A stretch of 64,000 nucleotides of DNA from Lycocorax pyrrhopterus obiensis (taxonomy: Eukaryota; Chordata; Aves; Passeriformes; Paradisaeidae), in contig JACSVZ010000007.1 in assembly GCA_014706295.1 (NCBI GenBank), positions 33,095,875 to 33,159,874 of the forward strand, read 5' to 3'. Positions 25,831-39,350 of this stretch are shown here, piece by piece; within the stretch, counting starts at the first letter, position 1; each line of letters starts with the position of its first letter. Below the pieces are notes generated by a model. It was not told where the DNA came from, made no database searches, and saw nothing but the letters and a program-made list of their open reading frames with translations. The position numbers and the translations under genes are program-made.

Positions 25831-27787
25831 ATTAAAAATATGACTATTAACAGCTAAAAAGATACACTAGCATGAAAGGCTGAACATGTTTGTGTTATGC
25901 ACCATGCTTCTCAAGATACTCCTATGAGTGATAGGAGTATCCAAAACAGGAAGTGATGAGGATTTGGGTGCTGACCACCAATCTATACCATTAGAGTTTT
26001 TCTTATGAGACAACAGGAATAAATGAATTGTGCAGTTTGTTGTTTCTTCTCTATTTCTACATGCATGCTCATCAGTTTCTCACCTATGCTTTTGTGGGGT
26101 GTTTGATCCAAACTTTTTCTCCTTTCCATCTCAATCTTGTCCTTGTCCGAGTTCTCCTCATGAACTTCAAGAGACTGCAAAGCACGGGAAGTGACAAAGG
26201 TTCAGTGAAATGGTTGCTTAAATAATCTAATCTATGTGAAGCAGCTGAGGTGACATAGCTGAAATAATAAAAAAATGAGTAAATTAAAGGGGCGTGAAGC
26301 ATTTGAGCTCAAAGTATTGAAATCTGGCAGCATTAGAAGCAAGTAAAAAAAGTATGATGTGGCCTTTAACGTATGGAGTCTTCCTCTCATGGAAAATTCA
26401 ATACAAACTCACATGCATGCACACATCCATACATATATGTATGTATATATAAAAGCAGGTCCTTAAATTATATTTCAGGCTGGGGAGAGGTTTTCGTTCT
26501 TAGTCTCTCTTTTTCAAATGATTCACCTAGGAACTGCTTTTGTGAAAAGTTCTTAGCATAATTCTATTGGATTCTCCTAGAAAAAGAAATAAGGTATTTT
26601 TAGGAAGCTTATTTTGCTTTCCCTTGAACTGTAGGGCTTTTTTTTTTTTTAATAGTAACTCAGTCTTTTGGTTTTCTTTCACCCCTTTCACCCCCTCTGT
26701 TGCTATTCCTTGAGAGCTGTGGGTGGCCGATGAAGCGGTGAACATCGCATGATGTCACTTAGCAACCTGATGTTCATAAATAGCAACAATCATTTTTCTA
26801 ATGGCTATTTTTCCCTGTCAAAAAAATGTTTAGATCCATTCCATTCTGACAGTGCTGAATTCTTCGTCTGACTTCCAGTACATTTATTGCTTATGCTTTC
26901 CTTTTTGGGGGTCCAATTTCACATGATTGTATCATGGCTGATACTATTAGGATGCTTCTAAGTTTTTTCTGACCTTACTGGTAACATGTAAGGACAGTAA
27001 TTGTTAGCACCATTGAAGATCTTTAATAATAGTCTCCTCTCCCTTTTCCTCAATGCCTGCATTGCATGTCTCAGATGCTCTCAACATACTGTTGGTGAGA
27101 TGAAATCAGAAGGGTCATCCACAAACAATATTTTTATTTTTTAATACCTTTGGGGAATGCTCAGGGAGCTCAGAGATTTATCAGTTCTTTCAGAAAGAAG
27201 CTGGTAGGATTTGTGTGTATCCTCTTAATATTAGTATAATCATTTAAAATATTGATTTTACTGTGAAGGACTGTCTCTGTTAAATGACAAATTTTTGCAA
27301 ACAGCTTACCTTCACATGAGTATTAAGACGGAAACCAAAAGATAGGATTATAAACTATGGAAAGTAGAATTGTGCAAGCCTTTGAAAAGATCTTGCAAAA
27401 AATCGCTTAGGAAATACAGCGAAATTATGCAACCACCTAAGCCCAGCTTGTCCTCAAGAAGTTCTCTCTCTGAGAGCACAGAAGAAAAACCAGCCCCAAA
27501 TCCTGTCCGTGCAGCATCAGTTCCCCTCTCCCTAACCATATGGCTGCTCCTCAGAGAGCTGGGGGCTCTGTAACTGAGAAGAGGGAGTAATGTGGGTGAA
27601 AGCAAGACACTGTCGTCATGTGTGCGGGACCACTTCCACAAATCCTCCAGCTACTCTGTAAATACTCCTCTCCCTCTCACTATTTGCATTGGTAATTCAT
27701 ACACCAAGTAAGCAATGGCTGAACGACACAGACAGGGAAAAGTATCTGGTTTTCTTGCTCCCTTTATTTTTTTTTTAATTTGATTAA

Positions 27788-27802
27788 ATATATATATATA
27801 TA
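27788..27802 (+). repeat. (AT)n dinucleotide tract
   Basis: A short uninterrupted AT tract next to a T-run (about 27767-27778). Confidence 0.85.
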
Positions 27803-29681
27803 CTACAGAAGAAAGAAATAAGGAAGACTGTAGTTCCTTTCTATTTCCAAGATCTCTTTGTCATTCATACCTTCTTTATGTGGATCTGCATTTCAGTTCT
27901 ACAAAACTGGGGGAAAAAATCCCCTCTGATAGAAACACTTATACCCCAGAGCTCTATAGTGCTCTCACATAGCTGCAGTCTCTCGCATCAGCAAACTATT
28001 GCTATCTGAGCCACTTTAGGTACAGTGGCTCATGTCTGGAGGTTGACAGCAATGAAATCTCTACAAGCAGTCTTGAAATTTCAACTTCATTGTGTCTGGT
28101 GGAAGCCAGAAGAATAAAACTGCAAAATAAACTGCTTGCTCTTGTTGAGGGAAGTGAGGACAGAGGTGCCTAATCAACAGCTCTCCGTCTACTGAAACTT
28201 TTAAACTCAGCTTAACAGGAGAGGAAGATAAAGTGATACATGTAAAATATTACTTTCTACATTTTCTTCCTGCGAGCAAGCAAATTAAGACTATTGTAAT
28301 GAAAGATGAATTAATCCAAACTGGGATTTGATGTAAATTATGCAGACTGAGAAAATGAATGAGATATTATGGCCTCTGCAAATGCTTTTTTTATTCTCTG
28401 CCAATACAAGGTTTATTTTTTTTTAATTCAAATTTTTATTACTATGTACTGATGGGATTATTCACAGAAACCATCGCATTCAGGGTGTGCTGGCTGGAGA
28501 CAGAGGAAGAGAAAGTCCTTAGCCTGATTATTTCCCGACATACTTTTATTTGCCTCACAATCTTTTTTGCATTTGATAGTGTGAATTAGAGTTGGAAGAC
28601 ATACCTAAATCAAAGAGAGGTTGTGGGGTGTAGCAAAACTAAAATCTCAAAAGAGTTATGAGCTGCAATGAAGATGATTTTAGGAAGGAAGACTATTTCA
28701 TGCTCTTTGTATGTCAGTAGATGGTGCTCTGTATACTGTCTGCACACACAATGTATATGCATAGAATGGTTTTATAAACAGTGATTAGTATGTAGCCTTC
28801 CCTTAGTGCCATGGAAAGAACTTCTGGGGAAAAAACCTATATAGTAAATTCAAGCTATTCACAATTCTAGTTACATTTACTATAAAATATATGTTTTGTC
28901 CCTTATTTTCTAATTCATCTTTGCGTTCAAGTGTGTTCATAGAGGGGTTTCACTTCAGTAGATCTGGCTTCTGCAGCAAAATATCAGGTAGCAAGTAAAA
29001 ACAAACTAGTAAATAAGCTTCACAACTTAACTGAATTTCATTGTAAGCTCCATACACAGAACTGTATGTTGCATTTAGATCCATTTAGGTACTTATCTGA
29101 GAATGATATTCCTTAATAGTCTTTTTAAAGCCACATTTTAACAGTAAACTTACTTTTAATACATTTTATGTTAGCTCTTGATGCTGACCTTACCAAATTA
29201 TCATTCTCCCCCCGCACATTAGGGACACCTCTAACACAATTGGTATTATTTAGGACTTCTTTTGTAGGAGCTTTTGCTCATCCTTATTTTATTTTTTTTT
29301 ACTCTGTAGGCACCCATTCAGACACCAACCTACCTAGAAGACTTCCAGTCATAAATAGGAATAAAAAGTAAGTCGTGCTGAGACATGACCAAACTTTGAG
29401 GTATGCTGTTTCCTATTTCTTTTACTAAATGAAGAGTTCAGCATCTTGCAAGACAGGAAGCTCTCTGTTTGTTACAAATCACAGTATGGACAAAGTATGT
29501 AAGTTGTCAATGGCCCACTATTTTGGCAATGGAAAAGCTCCTTTAAGACAATTTGAGTACACCTTGTAGGCACCCAGGGATCTTTTTGCCACTCCTTTCT
29601 CACACAGAGCTGGCACTCCTTGCTCTCTAAACACAAAGATAAAAATAAAGATAATGAAGAAGTATTTTTAAATAAGAAGTT

Positions 29682-29717
29682 GGAAGAAGTTGGTTTTTAA
29701 ATGGAAGAAGTTGGTTT
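29682..29717 (+). repeat. Short direct repeat, 15 bp at 21-bp spacing
   Basis: GGAAGAAGTTGGTTT occurs at 29682-29696 and again at 29703-29717, with a related AAGAAGTTGG just before. A small local tandem duplication. Confidence 0.7.
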
Positions 29718-30164
29718 AGTTGGTGATTCCACTGAGATACTGCTGTGTTTCCAGAAGAAAAATATGATGAACACAAATGAGGAGTCAGGATAACATCCTG
29801 GAGCAGTTTCTAGGCCAGTTTTCAGCTCTATCAGTTTTCTTGAAGACAAGTTAATGGAGGGGCTCAAGTCATCCCCTCGGTTTTGCATGCAACCAGCTGC
29901 AATGCTGTGATGTAAATGCACAGCCTATCTTTTATAAACGATGCAAAGTCTCAGATGTGGAAGGGTAAAGCTCATAAAACTGATTGATCTGAGCAAGAGA
30001 TAGCTTAGTTATCCACTGGGAAATACCAAGGGACAGGCAAGGGTCCAGGTGTTGCTGTTGTTCTAAGTAACAGTCAAACTGTGTTTTTTAATCACTAAGA
30101 AAAGAGAGGTGGAGGTTGTACAATTCAACTCACTATTCTGCCTTTTCTATGTTGCGGGAGATCC

Positions 30165-30370
30165 AAATTCGAACCTCTACGGTGCAGCCTTTGGTTACGC
30201 CCCTCGGGTCACACCCCTCCAGCACCACCAGACCCATCTGCCAATCCCCATCACCCCATCATGTGTGATGCCAACCCCACCTCTGCCTGCCTGCTGTCCC
30301 CGCTTCATGTCCCCAGCCACGGTTCCCCCCATCATGTCCCTGTCCCCATCCCACCAGGCTGCAGGCTGAG
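30165..30370. other. GC-rich, pyrimidine-biased patch in intergenic DNA
   Basis: About 200 bp rich in C, with recurrent catgtcccc and ccccatc words, inside AT-rich DNA. It gives an 86-codon plus-strand frame (30109-30369) of Pro/Ser/Thr-rich sequence with no domain. It could be a degenerate minisatellite or a small regulatory island. Confidence 0.5.
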
Positions 30371-33300
30371 GCTGTCTCAGGCAAGCCTTCTTCTTGAAGA
30401 CTGTCAGTTATGAATAAATTGTTTTCACTGAGAAATTTCTAGAATGAAGTCCTCCCCTACCCAGCTGCATGCCTTGGAAATGTGCCTTTATGACACAGCA
30501 AATGTGTGTTCTATAGAAAGCAAACTGCATTAAAGAAATTTGTCAGAGAGCCCGGTGGGTGGAACAATCACCATCCATTAGGAGCACTGACACTAGCTCT
30601 GATGGGGTCCAAGCCTGGCACTCTTAGCCCAAGGGGTTACTCAGACAGGCTGAACTACTGGGACTAATTCACATGCCCTCCTTACTGGAAAATTTTAGGT
30701 TGTAAATCAAGAATCATAGATAAACTATGGGGAACCTCTGTTTTGTGAATCCTGGCAGATCCCTGGAGCTGCCCAGCAACCGGCTCTTTGGTATGATTGC
30801 AGCCTGATGCACCTGTATGTCCAGCCAATGTATAATATACATTCACACATGAAATATTAGGCACTGAGTGGTTTCAGGTGCTTTTTAGTGTGGAGTAGAT
30901 AAGGCAACTGAGTGTGTCTGTAAGTGCCTACAGAGACACTTACGGAAAAAAATCCTTGCTCTGAATTTAGCTCACAATCCCTATGAGGTGCAGTTGGCTG
31001 TCCATGAAAAGGGAACACCTCTTGGAAGTATTACAAAGGAAACCACTTGGTAAGACTGAGAAGTGTAGAGGCAGTACAGCTGTACAGAAGGGGGGGCAGC
31101 TTAATGTACTTGATAGAATAAGACACTCTCTTGAAATATAGATCTCGGCTGGAGAAAACACATTTTCAAACAAAAATGTTAAGTAAGTTTCTGTCTAGAT
31201 TCTACAACTGTAGTAAGCATTTATGAAGAAATGACCAATTTGAGAATCAAAAGGAAGATTAACAGCTTTAGTTTTATATGCTAGCAGCCAAATTCATTTC
31301 TCACTTTGTGGAATTCATCCAGGCTTCTACTCTCTAACTTTAGTGAGTTATTCCAGATTTAAACCAGTGTAAGCAAGGGCAAGTTAAAAATACTTGTGCC
31401 ACAATTGGCCTTGAAAATACATTTCTCCATGATAGACATTAAACTGACTGCTGAGGCAGACAGCATGTCTTGCCCATAATAATTTTGTATTTGCTTCTTT
31501 TCCTCAGTCCTTAAAATGAGTTCATGACTTCATGACTCTTAGAGTAAATGCATTATATAATGAATATACTTTTTATTCAATATTTGGGGGAAAATAAAGT
31601 AAATTTTGTATGTAATAATATGAAGGCACTTATTTAATCCTGTGGTCTGAGGTAAATGGCAGACAATCATGTAAACCTAATTAACATACTAAAACAAAGA
31701 CAAACAGCATTAGCCCATCAGTTCTTGGCTAATCTCTTATTTTCTTCAGAATACCATTGCATGAAAAGGTTAGGGCTTACATGCTCAATTAAACCTAATT
31801 CCACAAATGATTTGTCATACTTTAGCCAAAATTGACCCAGACTTTCAATCTACACTCCTGCAAGCAGATCTTACTCCCACAGGTGGACCTTTGGAAACAA
31901 GCTTTGCCTAATGGCATTTCCTCCACATTATTCTGGTACCTGAGCACAGGGAGAGGAGGATTAGTGAGAAAAGAGAGAAACCACACAACCGTTGCAATAA
32001 TTATGATACCAAATTTCAGTGCAGACAGTTAAGTGAAAGGAACCTTGCTGAAGCATCAGCACCTGGGGAAAGCTCCTGGGAATGAGTACGTTTTCTTTGG
32101 ATTGTATTTTTGGTGTGGGAGAAGAATTTGTGACATTTTCTTTGGGGCTTTATAAAGCAAATATCCATAATGTATCATTGCATTTAATTTTGGTCATTCT
32201 CTTGTTTCCTTCTGCTGTTCATTAATCCTGGAGGATTCTACATCACTTGTAGATGGTCTTTCCATGAATATAGCACTGTGGCTGAACATTATGAGATGTA
32301 CTTTGGATATCACAAAGGTCATTTCTTTATACCTTTATACACAGATTTGGACAGAATATCAGAGGATGGACAATATGAAACTTTTAAAAAAACTACTTAT
32401 TTTTCACAAATTAACTTAGAATTGAGTGACTGGGAATCTCAGAAGGATTTTTGAAAAGTGAGTATTTTATCTACCTAAGATACCTCAGATAAACTAAATT
32501 TCAACTCTCAGATGAGGAGGATTACTAGACTAAAATATCCATGATAAACTACCATGTTTTTCCTAGGGAAAAGGGTAATAGAGTTTTTTGGGGTTTTTTT
32601 TTTTTCCTGTTTATGTAGTACATATACCTTGCTTAAGAATCAACAGTTCAGTTATTTCATTATGTCAACTGTTAAAGGGTAAAAGTGCTAAAATCGGGTG
32701 CCGGCCCTGAATCCTTGTCCCTCTTCAGTCCTGATCTGGCAGTTGGCCATCCCCAGGGAGAGTCAGTGGGGATTTTCCCATATATAGTTGGAGTGACAGG
32801 GAAGACACATAGAAGAGCAATTGTCCATCTGCTGGAAATCCCTCTTATGTTGTTCTGCTCAATTTTACCTGCGTATCTTCATCTCTGAAAGGAAGAGGAG
32901 GAAAAAAATCTACTGGAATAGAGAACAGCTTTTCTACTTTAAACTCAGAATTTGTGCAAAATATTGGGTGCTTTGTCCATGATTCATGAAATTCGATTGG
33001 CATTAGCTATAAACTTTAGAATTTTTTGTTTTGCAGAGATGTCACTATGATAGACTTTGAAGAACCTTTCCATTCATTTTGTATTGTCATACTTTGTTAA
33101 CCGTATTGCCCTTTTCGTTTTATTTTTTTCTCCTAATGACAAAGCAAAGTCTAATTAGATTTTTTTAAAAATTTACCCAACTATTAGTCTTTATTGAGAA
33201 CTAATAGAGTAAAGAACTCCCTGTTAAGAAATAAAACAAATTAAGAGGGATACGTGCATGTAGTAAAGAGGTGTCATGGAATGACAGGAAAAGGGCAGCA

Positions 33301-35170
33301 CCTTTAAATTAAGAAAGGAAAATGATGTAATAATGATTAAACCACAAAACAGAACTCCAACACAGTGAATGAGCAATGAAAGTACGGTAATAAAAAGGAG
33401 TACTGCACTAGCTCATGAGACATGTTATTACAGTGAACATTATGCTAGGACTGTTTATTTTGCTTAGCATTATGACCACCTTCAAGGTTGCTATGACAAA
33501 TGTGTGAGCGTTTCACAGAAAATGAACATTTTTTTTTTAGCCAAGAAGGCATCCACCAGCTCTCTGCCTACTCAATTTCCTAAATTACGTGCCACATAAA
33601 TTTAACTTCATTGGCACTAAACAAATGTTAACATTAACCACTTATGGGTTAAAGCAATTTTTGAAATATTCAGTGTGTTTCTCTGTTGACATTCCTCAAT
33701 CCATAAATTGTAATCCATGCAGTTTTGCTTGAAGAAAGCATTTACTCAAAATGTAAGGCACAAAAACAGCACCTAAATAAGAATTTCTACTAGCTAAAGG
33801 GCTGATCCAGATTAAAAATGAATATATACAGCTTCTACTGGATTTAAGGGAAATGAAAGTTTTTTTCATAACTGGCCTTTCAATGACTTTTTTTTCCATG
33901 GCACTGAAAGAGTCTTATTCATGTGTGACTAAGTGACACTAAAATTTATGCAAGGTTCTTACAGCAGAGGGAGTAAGGGAGGAAAAGCACAACAGGGTTT
34001 CTCCATCCAACTTACAGAAACATTATCAATGTGGTTCATTCATTGAGCAGTGACAAACTCAGAGGCCTGTTACCAGCTGGAATAGATGTACTGGACCAAA
34101 CAAAGAGGGAAAGTGGAATTGGGACAACCACAGTCTGAAAGTGACGTAAAAGTAGAGCACAAAAAGGTCATTGGAACCCAGTGCACAGGAGGGTCGCACA
34201 TTGACAGGGCTGTTCTCCAGGTTGTAATCCAACTTCTAAAGATTAAACTAGGTGTTTGGGATGTTTGGAGGCATAGGAAGCAGGTAAGGAGTTCCCACCT
34301 AGCCTGTCAGGATGTGTAAGGGGAGTGGTAGAAAGCTAGATTAACCTTGCAGTATTTGAAGCTGTGCAGGAAGTGCTTATTAATGTAATTAAATAATGAA
34401 AATACTAAATGGTGAGTGGGGTCACAATGGAAGCTCTGAGGTAAGAAGCAAAGATGGTGTAAAAAGAAGAATATAAGATCAGGAAGCCCAACTAATCACA
34501 TCTCAGCATTTCAAAAGGAAGGGATTGATTTCCTCTGCTGGGACCTCAAGCTGAAGGCACATTGCCCTCTGACGACTAAAGACGTTATGTGTGGTATTAT
34601 TGATGGAAACCTTGTTACATGCTTTTTCTTTCCTGAAACATTGTTTAGGAGTCCCTTTTTTTGCTAGTATTTTCTGTGTTTAGGGGATGATTGGAAGAAA
34701 ACTGTCATGGTTTTTGTCTTAGCACAAGACATGCAATTTCATCATTGAGGTGAATGATGATGAGATGAGATGTAACTCCGTCACTGCCAGATTAACAAAA
34801 AGCATCAGGAGGCTCCAAGTCACAGCACAGGAACCTTTAAGACTACAAGTGATACTGATGGTGTTCTTGCCTGATGTTTGCTGTTGAAGATTCAGGCTTA
34901 TGACAGATCTCCGAAAGAGCTGTCCATGACATTGTCAAAAGAACTCTAGAGCAGCATGCATATAGATGAGGCACTTCTGCAAATGTTCCCAAAGCTGACG
35001 CTCTTCTCTTGTAAAGCTACAGGCAGCAAGTAGCATAAAAGCCTAAACTTGCTGCTCAGGGAACACTGTATGTAAGCAAACAAGTGACTGAGAACTAGAG
35101 AGAAAAAACCACAAAACAACCCAAAACACTTTTCTAGGATGTACTTGGTGGTGGGAGAGAAGCAGAATCT

Positions 35171-35254
35171 CCTGGCTGTGGAGATTTTGCTTGAGACACC
35201 ACAATTTGTTTACCTGGCTATAGAGATTTTGCTTTAGATACCACAATTTGCTTC
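35171..35254. repeat. Tandem duplication of a 42-bp unit
   Basis: Two adjacent 42-bp copies begin cctggctgtggagattttgc (35171) and cctggctatagagattttgc (35213). They differ at a handful of positions, so the duplication is not very recent. Confidence 0.9.
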
Positions 35255-38200
35255 AACATCGGGGTGGGTGTATTTGCCATTCCTTGGGACATGCTGTGGT
35301 TCACTAAGCTCTGCTCAGCTGAAAAGAAACTTTTCATGCCATGCCTCTGCAGAGTGCTGCATGCGATATTTGTGTTGTTAGAAGAGCTGGAATGGAGGCT
35401 GTGTTTAACAGATGAGCAGAACTAATGCAGGGGTTGAGCAAGGCTGAATACCAAGCTGCTAAGGTAAACACCAGCCCAGCTTTCTCATTCTGATCAGTTA
35501 ATGGCTTGAAAAAATTGAAGCAAACTTACACAGCTGATGTGTAGCATCAGCCCTCAATAACTCATCTGGAGCTATTTCACCTGAAGCAGACTGTCAATAA
35601 ACCACAGTACGGCACTGTTTACATGTTATCTAGCTAACTGATTAACTGCTGCTTGCTCACTGACATACATACTGGATGGACATAAAAGTCCATGTATGTC
35701 AGAAGAAATCAAGACTGTGCACTCAGCAATCCTTTGCATTCACCACATTGTATATGAGCCCAGTTAACATTTTAAGAAATTTTACATCCTGAGTTGCTGA
35801 GATCTATGATCACTGTAAGTTCCTATATTCAAATATATAACTGACTTGGAGGATACTAACAAAAAACCCCTGTTTGGGAAAGATCTTTGCTTCAGTCCTG
35901 ATTTGACATCACAAATTACTGTCAGCTGTGACTTAAGTCAGTATCATAAGGAGACAAAGGTAAGACACTAAGTTTTCAGATATTATGCTGATCTGCATGA
36001 TGACATGGCAGGCTTTTGACTAACTCTGCATAACATAGCTACAGCTATATATAGATACATGAATAACATAGCTAGACTATGTCCACTGACACTAAGCAGC
36101 ACCTGTTGATACCTACCTCTTTACTAGCTTTCTCTTCTTTTGTAAGAAATCAAGATAAGAGTGAACTGACAATCTTTCGAGATCTTCTTTAAAAATCTTG
36201 CTGTAGATGTGTTATTGACACGTAACTTATTGTCCAAAGAAGGAAGCAAAGAACTCACTGAAAATTCTGTTAGCATGTAGCTACCAGCCACATTTCAGAA
36301 GTTGTTTAAAGTCTGGTAAGTGACCATCCAAGCTTGTCAGCAGCTGGTGAGATTACTGCAAGTAGAGTTGATCTTCAAAGTCAGAGATACAGTTAAGCAC
36401 TAACTGCACCCTGTAGTGGAAGTAGGGAAGAAAAGATCATTGCAAGATGACTGCAGCTGATGAGGTGCCATCCAATCATCCACGTAAATATGCAATCTGA
36501 AATTCCTCTTGGGCTGCATCACAGATGTCAAAGTTCCACCAAGTCCTGCTAGTGTGTTCACCAAATGCTCTGACAGCCAAGACTTTCATCTCAAGTGATG
36601 TTGTGTTAGTATGTCAGTTGCTGTGTTTTTGCAGACATGAATCATTAATGATGTCAGCCTTTCCTAAATGACCTTTGCAACACGTGGGAGCAGTTCCATT
36701 TAAATGTTCTTACGTCCAGTTACCACACACAGAGTTTTAAACTGGGCATGCTTGAAGATCTTTTCTACAGTACAATCATTGATTACACAAGGTGAGATTT
36801 TTCACACACGCAAAATTTTTAGAAGGCAAACAATCCCAGAAGAGGTCCACACACATAGCAGGACCTAGTTTGTCCATTTACAAACCTGTATCACTTTGAT
36901 GTCTTGCAAAGGACAGTTCTTTAGCCAACAACCTGATAAGGAAGCCTACATTTTTTAAAGGTCATTTGTGTATAAATGATAGTAACGCAACCCATCACTG
37001 ATTTAGTACATGCTACTTATGAATCAAAGAGCAAGCCCAGGTGGTGTTCTGTCCAGGTCTACAAAAAGACTCCACTGTGTTACCTTATGATTGCCTGCTT
37101 CATGAAGGGGAAGGCTTCTATATCTTCCTCCAAAGATTAAAAGTAGATTTTCAAGTGCAGGTGCTTAGGAAAAGTGAAAAAAAAATACAAACCAAGGGAG
37201 CAAGGACTTGAAATAAGCTGTTGCCCAGTGCAGGCAGTTTTGCACTCAAGATGTAACTGAAGCCTGTCCCCATGGGTATGGTTAAAGGTAACTTCTATCT
37301 CATTTTTCAGCAGATATGTAGCCAACTAGAAATACCTGCACTGGGCAAAGCACATTGTAAAGTTTTGCAAAGTTTGGAAGAAACTATTCTATGTCATCTG
37401 GAAATATAAAAGTCAACCGGTTGAGCATTTTCTAAATAATTCTAAGTAATAGCAACTGTCCTAACAAACTGTTACAATACAGATCTGCTAATGTTCTCAC
37501 CCTACTTTTCCCTCTAAATGTAAATGTTTATGTTAAAGAAAATCAGAGGGAATGAAGATAACTGCTGCAGTGAAGGAGTTTAAGTAGATACATCTGGGCC
37601 GCGCATTCAGGGTGTGAAGTCAAAGTGAGTCTTACAGCTCCAGTGCCTTACAATCCTAACTCTGGTGCCAAAGGTATATCACTGCAAGACTGAGGAGTGA
37701 TAGCATGGAAAAGTACAACCAACATAACCACTCCCACCCTCCCTTAGCTTACTTTCCACCTTATGGGAGGAGTAGGGGTTTTTTTGGTCAATCTTGGGGC
37801 AAAATCCTTCTACTTTCCTTACACTACTGTAAAGCCTCACAGCAGCATTTACCAAGAAATGGTATCTACGATTAATAAATATTGGAGGAAAATACTATCA
37901 GTGGTCAGAACTGCCACCACATTCATGAATGTGAGCCAGTTCAGAGGTGTCAGGCTGAACAAATGAGAACTGAGGGGAAAGCAAAGATGTGACTGGTCTA
38001 AAGGGAGGAGAAACTTTAGGCAATAATTGAGCATTTTTTGGAGACACTGGTAGATTAATGGAGAGAAAAGCTACAGAGAGCATGGAGTCATCAAGGATAG
38101 CGCAGGAAGGACTTGAGTCACGATCAGCATGTTATTGAGTAAGCTGATGAGCCAGACTTACCACTTCACTGCTGGCTGGAAGTAAACGAGCAGGAATCTG

Positions 38201-39181
38201 TTGGCAGCAAGACACCCAACAAGCAAACGGTGCAGTTCAGGTACTTTTGAATTTTCCAGAAACACAAAAAGGGTCAAAGTTTTTAGAAAATTTCATTTTT
38301 CTAAACTTCATATGAGAGAAACAGGACTAAGTGAACTGGCAATTATATAGTTAAAATCTGTTCTAGTAACCACTTAAGACAAATGTCAGTCTAAAAATGG
38401 GATGAATATTTGTGTGCAGTAACATTACTTCAATTTTTTAGTAGTGGCATGAAGGGGAATGACTCAGTCTTCTCAAGTCCCCACCCATCCTTTGGCTCTG
38501 GCTACTAAGAACAGTTTAAATTTTGTAGTAGGTACAGGGTCCCAGAGCCACTGACTAGCTGCCAGCTCTGCCTGTACTCACCCACGTTCAGTCTCACCCT
38601 GCTGCTGATGCTTCAGTCTGAGCAGATGCACGTGCCTTCCAAATATACTCTGCACAGGCATTTTTACCTAGCTTTGCTCAGGCCTCAAATTCCAGACAGG
38701 TTTTAGAGGTGCTTTTAAGATAGATTGGTAATCTGGAAAAGGTTTGGAGGTCCTGAATTTTTTTTTTTGTTTTGACTAAGCTATCTTGAAGTTAGCAACT
38801 CTGTGAAAACATTTTTTGTGCCAAAAGAGCACGTGAAGCAGCTGTTCAGTACTTACGCAAACACCTGTGAATATTTTTAAGCTTACTAACATTTAGCTTT
38901 CCCCCTCACCTCAATACCATGCTAATACCTATTAGTTATATTGAAAAGCCTTTGTTCATGAAATATATTAATATTTTAATAATTCTGACAGTGAAAAACA
39001 TTGAGTTATATTGATGACATGACTAAAATGACAATCTTTCGATGGTAACTTGAAATATTCAAGCATTACCAGTAGGATTTGCCTCAAAATTAGAGATCAG
39101 ATTTAGCAAGCACAAAATTACATCACTTATTCTGAAACATTTTTGCTTCTCCAAAATTCTTAATTTTCTTGAAAAACAAGC

Positions 39182-39350
39182 CACAGAATTGCTGATGCAG
39201 TAAGTGGATGCTGGAGATCATCTAGTCCAACCTCAAGTGCCCAAAGCGGGGTCAGTTTGAGCAGGTTACTCAGGGACCTGCCTCAGTGAGTTCTGAATGT
39301 CTCCAAGGATGGAGACTCATCACATCTCTGGCCAACAAGCTCCAAAAGCA
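39182..39350 (-). mobile_element. CR1 LINE fragment, 3' end, old
   Basis: Contains the diagnostic reverse-strand CR1 words ggagatcatctagtccaacc, gagcaggtt and tctccaaggatggagactc. The 3' end of the element is at the left, so the copy is in minus orientation. It is truncated to about 170 bp and diverged, consistent with an old insertion. Confidence 0.85.

Noticed and set aside
30165..30195. A GGTTCGAAT word on the minus strand resembling a tRNA B box
   Set aside because: No A box or cloverleaf arms could be drawn from the surrounding sequence.
36400..36585. A 61-codon minus-strand frame containing IYVDD, considered as a relic reverse transcriptase
   Set aside because: Only the four-residue motif fits. 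The surrounding residues do not match reverse transcriptase, and neighbouring frames show no further polymerase blocks.
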